From CAZGSD01 sp964528305 (GTDB lineage: Bacteria; Patescibacteriota; Gracilibacteria; UBA1369), in NCBI GenBank assembly GCA_964528305.1, contig CAZGSD010000016.1, positions 1 to 13,587 on the forward strand: a stretch of DNA of 13,587 bases. The letters run 5' to 3'. The position numbers and the translations under genes are program-made. This document shows, in pieces, positions 7,983 to 13,587 of the stretch; position 1 is the stretch's first letter, and every line of letters starts with the position of its first letter. Below the pieces are notes generated by a model that made no database searches, was not told where the DNA came from, and saw only the letters and a program-made list of their open reading frames with translations.

Positions 7983-8614
7983 GATTTTTTCCTCACAGGC
8001 CTCGGCGGAATCACACACCTTGTCCCACGACAATTGATACGACGCAGGCTTTTTTCCTTGCCTGATAATTGATGAAATTTATTAATCATACTCATTGCCT
8101 CCTTGGTATTTTTGGCAATATAAATAAAATCNNNNNNNNNNNNNNNNNNNNNNNNNNNNNNNNNNNNNNNNNNNNNNNNNNNNNNNNNNNNNNNNNNNNN
8201 NNNNNNNNNNNNNNNNNNNNNNNNNNNNNNNGGCAATTGAATAACAAGTCCAATCGAATCAGCCTTACCAGCTGTATCTCCACGAGCATGACCTTTATTA
8301 GCGGCCTCCATCAAACCAGGACCACCACCAGTAATCACATCAAACCCCTTTTTACCAATCATTTCAGCCAAATTAGCAACTTCACGATAAACTTTGTCAC
8401 CAGACTTAACACGAGCCGACCCAAAAATAGCCACCCGAAAATGCTTTTTTTGCCGCATCATCTTATCGATGTCCAACGTTTTAACATGCACTTTTGGCAA
8501 CACAACAGGTTTGGCAGCCTTCAATTCAGGCGCCACAACCCCAGCCAACATGCGCCGCGTAACCGTAATTGACTGCATACTGATACGCTTCACAACCCTT
8601 TTAAACTTCGCCAT
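7979..8614 (-). CDS. LOG-family (TIGR00730-like) Rossmann-fold protein, interrupted by an assembly gap
   Basis: LOG-family proteins, often misnamed lysine decarboxylases, have nucleoside-monophosphate phosphoribohydrolase activity (cytokinin activation in plants, AMP/nucleotide hydrolysis in tested bacterial members). Before the gap the sequence shows a basic N-terminal tail of about 58 residues, then a Rossmann core beginning VAIFGSAR (61-68) and the motif GGGPGLMEAANKG (96-108). The gap hides the rest of the core, including the expected PGGxGTxxE active-site motif. The downstream part (DFIYIAKNTKEAMSMI) resumes in the same frame and matches the C-terminal helix region. By comparison with typical members about 90 residues are missing, versus 33 codons of N, giving a true protein of roughly 270 residues. 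Start: ATG at 8614; an in-frame TTG at 8626 would add four residues. It follows xfp by under 50 bases and may be read with it or from its own promoter. Confidence 0.82.
   Translation of the reverse strand: MAKFKRVVKRISMQSITVTRRMLAGVVAPELKAAKPVVLPKVHVKTLDIDKMMRQKKHFRVAIFGSARVKSGDKVYREVANLAEMIGKKGFDVITGGGPGLMEAANKGHARGDTAGKADSIGLVIQLXXXXXXXXXXXXXXXXXXXXXXXXXXXXXXXXXXDFIYIAKNTKEAMSMINKFHQLSGKEKSLRRINCRGTRCVIPPRPVRKKS
8132..8231. other. Assembly gap (100 N) inside the LOG-family gene
   Basis: Exactly 100 N, the conventional placeholder for a gap of unknown size. The protein motifs expected between its flanks need about 90 residues (about 270 bases), so the true gap is probably larger than shown. 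Confidence 0.9.
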
Positions 8615-8643
8615 GGGATCATTCAATAAATGATAATCCCCAT

Positions 8644-8672
8644 ATTATAGCACAAATTAACTAATTATCCCA
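8644..8672 (-). promoter_or_regulatory. Candidate extended -10 promoter of the LOG-family gene
   Basis: On the minus strand a perfect TATAAT (8649-8644) is preceded by TGC, an extended -10 motif; only a poor -35 (TGGGAT, 8672-8667) lies 17 bases upstream, inside the end of xfp. Transcription would start near 8637, about 23 bases before the ATG at 8614. Confidence 0.45.
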
Positions 8673-10904
8673 CTTCCAGTGAACAACTTCCGGTAAGTCC
8701 ACGCCATTTTTCTCCACATATTTGCGGTGCTCCAGCAGTTTTTTCTGGTATTTTTTAATAATAGCTCGAGCTTTGCGGCTATATTTTTTATTATCCACAC
8801 CAGCCCGCTGTAAAGCTTCAATTACCAAATGGAAGCGAGATGTACCATTGCGATACTGCATATCAAAAGGTGTAGTAGTCGAACCCTCTTCATTATATCC
8901 ATGTATGGAAAAACGCTCCGCGTGAGGATGGCCAAAAAGCAGCTTTTTCACTGTCACCGCATAACCATGGAAATTAAATAGAATTGGCTGAGTCGACCCA
9001 AAATATTTTTCAAATTCACGTACATTTTCCGCATTCAAAGGTTTTTTGCCAGATCCTAACCCCTGCGCTGTCATTTCACTGACACAGACAAAACGGGTTT
9101 TAAATTCCGGTATTTCATGCCGCAAAATATCCACCGCCGCCACCACTTCTTCAATCATATAATCCCCCGCCGCCGAAAGCACGATGTCCGGATCACGAGA
9201 CCCATCTGGATCGATCCAATCCCACACCATCACCCCACTCTCCAGCTGGCGGCGGGCCTCACGCACTGATAACCACTGAGGCAAATCCGTTTTACCAGCC
9301 ACTACTATATTAACCTTATTCCTACTCTGGAAATTAGCTTCCCAGGTCACCATCAGAGAGTTAGCATCCGGCGGGAAATACACCGACACAAAATCGCCAT
9401 GTCTCTCCAAAGCATTACTGATAAACCCAGTATTTTGATGCGAAAACCCATTATGCTCCTGTCGCCAGCAATTGGAAGTAAGCAGATAATTGAGCGCCGC
9501 AATCGGTTTACGCCATTTCAACCTCCGCGCCTGCTTGATAAATTTACAATGCTGATCAACCATACTGACATTAACCATGGAAAAAGCCTCATAAGTGGCA
9601 AACATTCCTTGCCGCCCGGTCAAAATATACCCGAGCAAATTCCCCAGCAAAGTATGTTCAGACAGCATTTCTATCACCCGGCCTGATGTCACTATATTTT
9701 CTTCATTTTTCCTGACTGGCCAAACATATTCACGCCCAGCCCCTTCGAATAAAAGCCCCATTTTATTGGATTCCGTTTCATCCGGACAGAAATACCGCAA
9801 CGTCTTGTTTTTGCGGCTGTCCATCACAAAAACTTCATTCAACCAGTTAGTAGCAAGCTTCGTCGATTGTCCCATCACCTCTCCATGCTCACCAGCAAAC
9901 TCATACTTATCCACACTTGGCATGGGAACATCACGTACCAACTGTCCACCATAAGCATGCTTACATTTAGCCATGCGTAAATCTCCTTTTGGTAAATAAC
10001 GCGTCACAGCCGGCAGAGGCCGCCCTTTAGCATCAATTAATTTTTTAAAACGATATGATTCCAACCAATCTGACAAAGCTTTGAACTGTATCGGATCCCC
10101 ATGCACATCAGAAAGAGGAATGCCATGCGAACGGAAATTTCCCTCAATTTTGCGCCCCCCCAATCTTTCCGTCCCACTCCAACCTTTTTTGCTGCGCAGC
10201 AAAATCATCGGCCAAACTGGCTTCATCATTATCCCCTCCACGCGCGCTAAACGCCAAATCTCTCGTATATCCTGATAAGCCTGCTCCATCACCGCAGCCA
10301 TACGATCATAAAGTAACTCCTCCGGACCTTCGACTATATAGGGCTTATAGCCATATCCCCGAAACAGCTGATCCAATTCTTCATCACTCATTGTGGCATA
10401 AATAGTCGGCCCAGAAATCTTATAACCATTGACATGCACTATCGGCAGCACAGCTCCGGATTCAGCCGGATTGAAAAACTTATTACTATGCCAGGCCGCG
10501 GCCAGCGGACCAGATTCAGCCTCCCCATCACCNNNNNNNNNNNNNNNNNNNNNNNNNNNNNNNNNNNNNNNNNNNNNNNNNNNNNNNNNNNNNNNNNNNN
10601 NNNNNNNNNNNNNNNNNNNNNNNNNNNNNNNNGCATAAATGAAATTCAGTCCCGGCACCGTCCCCCAATGCCCCAAAATTCGCTCTTTCAAATCGCTTTT
10701 AAGCAGCCTGCGCCTCAGGGCAAAATTATCTTTGAGATACAACATGGCCGCCCCCAGATAATTGGTATAGGAGTGGTAGTCTTTGAACCACTGCAATTCT
10801 TCCGCGCTCAAAAAACGGCGGCTATCACTTTTTACCATCTTAGTTTTTGTAACCTTCATATTGGCAGAAACAACCTTACTACCAGATTTCTTCTTGATAG
10901 GCAT
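8661..10904 (-). CDS. xfp: Phosphoketolase (xylulose-5-phosphate/fructose-6-phosphate), interrupted by an assembly gap
   Basis: Thiamine-diphosphate enzyme that splits xylulose 5-phosphate, and often fructose 6-phosphate, with phosphate into acetyl phosphate plus glyceraldehyde 3-phosphate or erythrose 4-phosphate. Visible landmarks: GHWGTVPGLNF (78-88), then the gap, GDGEAESGPLA beginning the ThDP/metal motif (125-135 counting N codons), FRSHGIPL, FCPDETESNK, TGRQGMFATYEAF with the catalytic-type Glu439, WRQEHNGFSHQ, and GSTTTPFDMQYRNG near the C-terminus. The conserved family places about 105 residues between GLNF and GDGEAE, against 33 N codons, so the true protein is about 820 residues and the gap hides two conserved active-site histidines. 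Oddities: a lysine-rich N-terminal extension (about 1-28) absent from bifidobacterial enzymes, with alternative ATGs at residues 16 and 23, and the substitutions HQVPL to HGIPL and GRHG to GRQG. No acetate kinase or phosphotransacetylase gene is adjacent. Confidence 0.95.
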   Translation of the reverse strand: MPIKKKSGSKVVSANMKVTKTKMVKSDSRRFLSAEELQWFKDYHSYTNYLGAAMLYLKDNFALRRRLLKSDLKERILGHWGTVPGLNFIYXXXXXXXXXXXXXXXXXXXXXXXXXXXXXXXXXXGDGEAESGPLAAAWHSNKFFNPAESGAVLPIVHVNGYKISGPTIYATMSDEELDQLFRGYGYKPYIVEGPEELLYDRMAAVMEQAYQDIREIWRLARVEGIMMKPVWPMILLRSKKGWSGTERLGGRKIEGNFRSHGIPLSDVHGDPIQFKALSDWLESYRFKKLIDAKGRPLPAVTRYLPKGDLRMAKCKHAYGGQLVRDVPMPSVDKYEFAGEHGEVMGQSTKLATNWLNEVFVMDSRKNKTLRYFCPDETESNKMGLLFEGAGREYVWPVRKNEENIVTSGRVIEMLSEHTLLGNLLGYILTGRQGMFATYEAFSMVNVSMVDQHCKFIKQARRLKWRKPIAALNYLLTSNCWRQEHNGFSHQNTGFISNALERHGDFVSVYFPPDANSLMVTWEANFQSRNKVNIVVAGKTDLPQWLSVREARRQLESGVMVWDWIDPDGSRDPDIVLSAAGDYMIEEVVAAVDILRHEIPEFKTRFVCVSEMTAQGLGSGKKPLNAENVREFEKYFGSTQPILFNFHGYAVTVKKLLFGHPHAERFSIHGYNEEGSTTTPFDMQYRNGTSRFHLVIEALQRAGVDNKKYSRKARAIIKKYQKKLLEHRKYVEKNGVDLPEVVHWKWDN
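10533..10632. other. Assembly gap (100 N) inside the phosphoketolase gene
   Basis: Exactly 100 N. Family alignment from memory of bifidobacterial phosphoketolase predicts about 105 missing residues, about 315 bases, so the placeholder understates the missing sequence roughly threefold. Confidence 0.92.
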
Positions 10905-10937
10905 CTTTTATATATTTTTATATTTATCTTCAACACA

Positions 10938-10966
10938 AATATAGCAAACAAAATTCACTCTCAAAA
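10938..10966 (-). promoter_or_regulatory. Candidate promoter of xfp
   Basis: On the minus strand TATATT (10943-10938) is preceded by TGC, an extended -10. A -35 could be TTTTGA at 17-base spacing (10966-10961) or the better TTGAGA at 15 bases (10964-10959). The start would be near 10931, about 27 bases before the ATG. Confidence 0.45.
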
Positions 10967-10985
10967 CCTCTACAACACAACCAAC

Positions 10986-11014
10986 TTGACTAAACATAAA
11001 AATCCACTCAAAAT
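10986..11014 (+). promoter_or_regulatory. Candidate sigma70 promoter of the 11035 gene and dus
   Basis: TTGACT (10986-10991, 5 of 6) and CAAAAT (11009-11014, 4 of 6) are 17 bases apart. Transcription would start near 11021, leaving a leader of only about 14 bases. It lies back to back with the xfp promoter in a 130-base AT-rich divergent region. Confidence 0.45.
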
Positions 11015-11034
11015 TAGAGCACTAATATATATTT

Positions 11035-11634
11035 ATGCCTCCAAAAAGACCTCCATATCTTCGATTAGTCCCCCCACTCACCACCGCTCCAAAACCTATC
11101 AGCAGTACAGTCAAAAAACGTAGACCTGCTAAACTTAGCCTGCAAATTCCTGCTGATATTGATCCAAACGGTTTAATTCGAGACGAATATCCCAGACTAG
11201 GCTTTAACAGGCGTTCCCATTTCCATCATCCAACCAGTTTATCTCCCTATCTCCAACTGGAAAAAGATCTAGATCCCACAGAAACCTTTGTAGACCGCTT
11301 ACGAAGCTTGGATGGTATATATTGGGGCATCAGAAAAGGCATAAGCGAGCTATACTCAGAGGCTATCTTGGAAAAAACCACTCCTGATGACTTATTTACC
11401 ATACACGTACCTTTTGGTATTCGCCCTCTCGAATCATTATCAGCAGCAGAAACCCCTGAATACATACACCAACTATTTCAGGAATACAAAAAAGATACTA
11501 TCCCGAACCGACAACTTGATTCTTTAATAATCAGTGCTCAAGGAGACAGCTTTTCTATACTGATTAGAAATATAAAAGACCGAATCTACCAGTTTTGCAG
11601 AGAAGAAACACCAAAAATCAACATACTGACTTAA
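11035..11634 (+). CDS. Hypothetical protein, proline-rich basic N-terminus
   Basis: I do not recognise this 199-residue protein. Residues 1-40 are rich in proline, lysine and arginine (PPKRPPYLRLVPPL, VKKRRPAK) and look disordered. Residues 45-70 hold an Arg/His-rich stretch (RLGFNRRSHFHHP). The remainder, about 72-199, looks folded and mainly helical, with an acidic helix-like stretch at 75-115 and alternating strand-like segments near 121-131 and 162-180 (LDSLIISAQGDSFSILI). There is no signal peptide, no transmembrane segment, no metal motif, and a single cysteine (188). It has its own promoter candidate and ends 13 bases before dus on the same strand, so the two are probably co-transcribed; that is the only functional hint. 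Intact length, a promoter and absence of a competing ORF support a real gene. A role in tRNA or ribosome biology would be guesswork. Confidence 0.7.
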   Translation: MPPKRPPYLRLVPPLTTAPKPISSTVKKRRPAKLSLQIPADIDPNGLIRDEYPRLGFNRRSHFHHPTSLSPYLQLEKDLDPTETFVDRLRSLDGIYWGIRKGISELYSEAILEKTTPDDLFTIHVPFGIRPLESLSAAETPEYIHQLFQEYKKDTIPNRQLDSLIISAQGDSFSILIRNIKDRIYQFCREETPKINILT

Positions 11635-11647
11635 TCTACCGACCTTC

Positions 11648-12727
11648 ATGCTACAAGAAAGAGGATTTTGGGCCAATTTAAAATCACCAATTATCGGATT
11701 ATCTCCCATGGATGGCGTGTCCGACGCGGCTTTTCGCTTTATCACAGCCCAATATGGTCGCCCATCCCTGCTGATTACCGAATTCACCAATGTCGAAGCC
11801 CTAGATCACGGAGCGGTCAAAGCATTGCAGGCATTCATATATGATGAAATCGAGCGCCCCATTGTCGCCCAAATCTATGGCGTCAATCCCGACGCTTTTT
11901 ACAAAGCGTGCTTCGTCGCCTGCGAACTTGGCTTCGACGGTATAGACATCAATATGGGCTGCCCTTCCAAATCAGTATCCGGTAATGGCGGCGGCGCAGG
12001 CTTGATCCGCCAACCAAAACTGGCCCAGCAAATCATTAGGAAGAGCTGGCAAGCCTCTCATGACTGGGCCAATGGCAAAACCATGCGGGAAGCCGCTCTA
12101 CATCCAGACATTATTGATTATATCGAAACACTACAGGCAAAAACCGGCCGCGTCGCACCCCGCCGACCGCTACCAATTTCCGTCAAAACACGCATCGGCT
12201 ACGATCAAATCATCACAGAAGAATGGCTCAAATATCTACTGGAATGCCAACCCACCAATATCTCCCTACACGGCCGCACTCTCAAACAAATGTATACCGG
12301 CCAAGCTAATTGGGAAGAAATCACCAAAGCCGCCGAGTTGATACGCACAAGCGGCCTCCCTATCAGTATACTTGGCAATGGCGACGTTAAATCTCTGCAA
12401 GAAGCTAAACAAAAAATCAGCCAATATGGTGTCGATGGCGTGCTAATCGGTAGAGCCTCCTTTGGCACACCTTGGCTATTTGCTGGCACGACTCGAAACG
12501 CCCAGCAAAAATTGGCTATAGCCATCGAACACTGTAAAAAATACGAAGAGATTTTTGGTGTGAATGAAAGATTTTTCGCCCCGATGAAAAAACATCTGGG
12601 TTGGTACAGTAGTGATTTTCCTGGAGCCAAAGAATTACGATTGAAATTAATAGCCTGCAATAGCGCGACTGAAGTAGAAGAGATAATTAAATCTTCAGCC
12701 CCTTCACTTTTCGCAACCAATCAATAA
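11648..12727 (+). CDS. dus: tRNA-dihydrouridine synthase (Dus family)
   Basis: FMN enzyme that reduces specific uridines in tRNA to dihydrouridine using NAD(P)H. The 359-residue protein begins its TIM barrel with SPIIGLSPMDGVSD (13-26). It has the catalytic Cys105 in INMGCPSKSVSGNGGGAGLI, the catalytic-site strand VKTRIG (179-184), His208 in SLHGRT, and FMN phosphate-binding GNGD (243-246) and IGRASFGTPWLF (267-278). The overall pattern is DusB-like, but the position modified cannot be assigned. Compared with usual members there is an extra segment of about 30 residues (about 141-174, GKTMREAALHPDIIDYIE and onward) between the helix after the catalytic loop and the VKTR strand. It is downstream of the 11035 gene by 13 bases. 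Its last 41 bases overlap the convergent EVE gene. No Shine-Dalgarno motif precedes the ATG. Confidence 0.95.
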   Translation: MLQERGFWANLKSPIIGLSPMDGVSDAAFRFITAQYGRPSLLITEFTNVEALDHGAVKALQAFIYDEIERPIVAQIYGVNPDAFYKACFVACELGFDGIDINMGCPSKSVSGNGGGAGLIRQPKLAQQIIRKSWQASHDWANGKTMREAALHPDIIDYIETLQAKTGRVAPRRPLPISVKTRIGYDQIITEEWLKYLLECQPTNISLHGRTLKQMYTGQANWEEITKAAELIRTSGLPISILGNGDVKSLQEAKQKISQYGVDGVLIGRASFGTPWLFAGTTRNAQQKLAIAIEHCKKYEEIFGVNERFFAPMKKHLGWYSSDFPGAKELRLKLIACNSATEVEEIIKSSAPSLFATNQ

Positions 12728-13094
12728 AATTTTCCGGCACATCCATAGTCGAAAGCCGCGCTTGATAAACCAAACGAAAATCCTCAAAAAGCCCTGTTTG
12801 TTTAATTTCCTTCAAAGTCACCGCTGGATCAATTTTTTGTAAAAATTTCATCTCCACCATCCAAGATTTTTTAATTTTTGGATCAGGTTCAGGCTCACCA
12901 ATCACTTCAGCTAAACCTACAATAGCTGATTGACCGGCAGAATGATAAATAAAAACCCTATCACCCGGTTGCATAGCTCTAATATATTTAAGCGCCTGAG
13001 GATTCCTCACTCCATTCCAAACCGAAACTCCATCATTCTGAAAATCCTCCACCGAATAAGTGGCCGGCTCAGTTTTTGCTAAAAAATAATTCAT
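12687..13094 (-). CDS. EVE domain-containing protein
   Basis: Single-domain EVE protein (PUA-like fold), a family whose members bind modified bases in DNA or RNA, for example methylated or hydroxymethylated cytosine; the ligand here is unknown. The 135-residue protein has the family landmarks AKTEPATYS (6-14), WNGVRNPQA (26-34), the hydrophobic strand GDRVFIYHS (44-52) followed by IVGLAEV (58-64), the central W78 strand, VTLKEIK (92-98), and RLS near 113-115. Length is typical of stand-alone housekeeping members (about 135-155) rather than of EVE domains fused to restriction nucleases, and no restriction-modification gene is nearby. The 3' end overlaps dus by 41 bases tail to tail. It is divergent from the protease gene, with only 35 bases between the starts. 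Confidence 0.93.
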   Translation of the reverse strand: MNYFLAKTEPATYSVEDFQNDGVSVWNGVRNPQALKYIRAMQPGDRVFIYHSAGQSAIVGLAEVIGEPEPDPKIKKSWMVEMKFLQKIDPAVTLKEIKQTGLFEDFRLVYQARLSTMDVPENFIDWLRKVKGLKI

Positions 13095-13104
13095 AGTCTA
13101 TAAA
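13076..13104 (+). promoter_or_regulatory. Candidate sigma70 promoter of the YgjP-like protease
   Basis: TTGCTA (13076-13081) and TATAAA (13099-13104) are 17 bases apart; start near 13111, about 19 bases before the ATG. The -35 box lies within the first codons of the divergent EVE gene, so the two genes' transcription signals overlap. Confidence 0.55.
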
Positions 13105-13129
13105 TTATTACTCTAGAACAATCATAAAG

Positions 13130-13587
13130 ATGAAAGAAATAATCTTCCAGGGGAAAATTTTACCTCTAAAAATCGAGTATCACCGACTTAAACGCTCCCA
13201 ATTAGCCATTCAGGAAACCTCTGCCGTGGCCATTCTTTCTGAAACTTTGACATCGAAACAACAAACAACCCAACTCCACGCCCTCATCGAAAAACTCTAC
13301 CGCCGCTCCACCGAAAAAGTCGTCCGCGAAACCCTGGCCGTCCTGCGCCACTTCGCCCCTCGCCCCATCCATGGCCTGCGCTTCAAAAAGATGACCTCCC
13401 GCTGGGGCTCGGCCTCCGCCAACCACAATCTCAATTTCAACATTCATCTGGCCAAACTCCCGCTCAACATACAACAATACATCATCATCCACGAATACAG
13501 CCATCTCTTCCAAATGAATCACTCCAAGGCTTTCTGGGCAACCGTGGCCCAATTCGACGCCAACTATCGGCAGCATCGACGGAGTTT
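13130..13587 (+). CDS. YgjP-like (DUF45) zinc metallopeptidase, 3' end cut by the window
   Basis: Translation from the ATG at 13130 stays open to the window end (152 residues). It matches the YgjP/WLM-type metalloprotease domain related to SprT: KKMTSRWGSAS (86-96), a strand-helix region with NLNFNIHLAKLP (100-111), the zinc motif HEYSH (121-125, HExxH with Glu122 as general base), and the third ligand region NHSKAFW with His131. The family usually reads SRWGSCS, so the Cys is Ala here; it is not one of the zinc ligands. Substrates of bacterial members are largely unknown. Expected full length is about 160-240 residues, so the C-terminal tail lies beyond the edge. The N-terminal half has A-rich codons and the later half many C-ending codons, in line with the strand skew. 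A minus-strand ORF here is its shadow. Confidence 0.92.
   Translation, partial: MKEIIFQGKILPLKIEYHRLKRSQLAIQETSAVAILSETLTSKQQTTQLHALIEKLYRRSTEKVVRETLAVLRHFAPRPIHGLRFKKMTSRWGSASANHNLNFNIHLAKLPLNIQQYIIIHEYSHLFQMNHSKAFWATVAQFDANYRQHRRS

Noticed and set aside
7979..10904. LOG gene and xfp as pseudogenes because residues are missing
   Set aside because: The missing parts coincide exactly with 100-N placeholders, so this is incomplete assembly, not decay.
10434..11123. Plus-strand ORF spanning the second N gap
   Set aside because: It exists only by reading through N and lies antisense to the conserved phosphoketolase.
13202..13576. Minus-strand ORF of 124 residues at the right edge
   Set aside because: The plus frame encodes HEYSH and SRWGS motifs of a known protease family; the minus product is low-complexity Gly/Glu/Val sequence.
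1..13587. CRISPR array, insertion sequence, phage, toxin-antitoxin or restriction-modification system
   Set aside because: No repeat-spacer pattern, transposase, terminal repeats or system partner genes were seen; the lone EVE gene has no nuclease or methylase neighbour.

Overview
The window is ordinary bacterial chromosome of low-to-middle GC, tightly packed, with two 100-N scaffold gaps (8132-8231 and 10533-10632), so it probably comes from a draft or metagenome assembly. It holds twelve protein genes, the 3' tip of a probable tRNA gene with its terminator, one clear CIRCE heat-shock operator and several sigma70-type promoter candidates. No gene-free stretch exceeds 300 bases; the longest is 2647-2857. 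There is no sign of phage, insertion sequence, CRISPR or a large gene cluster.

Layout, left to right: probable tRNA end and terminator (1-49); ung (+); recQ (-), convergent with ung; tspO (+), divergent from recQ; clpB (-), convergent with tspO and controlled by CIRCE; a two-gene unit of THUMP-domain rRNA methyltransferase and exonuclease III (+), divergent from clpB; a LOG-family gene (-) and a phosphoketolase gene (-), both broken by the N gaps; an unrecognised 199-residue protein followed by a tRNA-dihydrouridine synthase (+); an EVE-domain protein (-) whose 3' end overlaps dus; and a YgjP-like zinc protease gene (+) that runs off the right edge.

How they work together: Ung and exonuclease III are successive steps of base-excision repair, and RecQ adds a recombination helicase. 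ClpB is the disaggregase arm of the heat-shock response. The methyltransferase and Dus modify rRNA and tRNA. Phosphoketolase implies a fermentative C5/C6 sugar route to acetyl phosphate, although no acetate kinase or phosphotransacetylase gene is in view.

Organism: the gene mix, small intergenic spaces, absence of Shine-Dalgarno motifs at all twelve starts, absence of TGA stops (8 TAA, 3 TAG) and an inserted segment in Dus fit a Patescibacteria (CPR)-like bacterium. This is inference, and no marker here settles it. The + strand is C-rich relative to G regardless of gene direction, which indicates replication-strand skew. The best-supported regulatory result is a CIRCE element with the clpB -35 box inside its spacer. 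I do not see a clear undescribed multi-gene system; the most open item is the unrecognised protein at 11035-11634.
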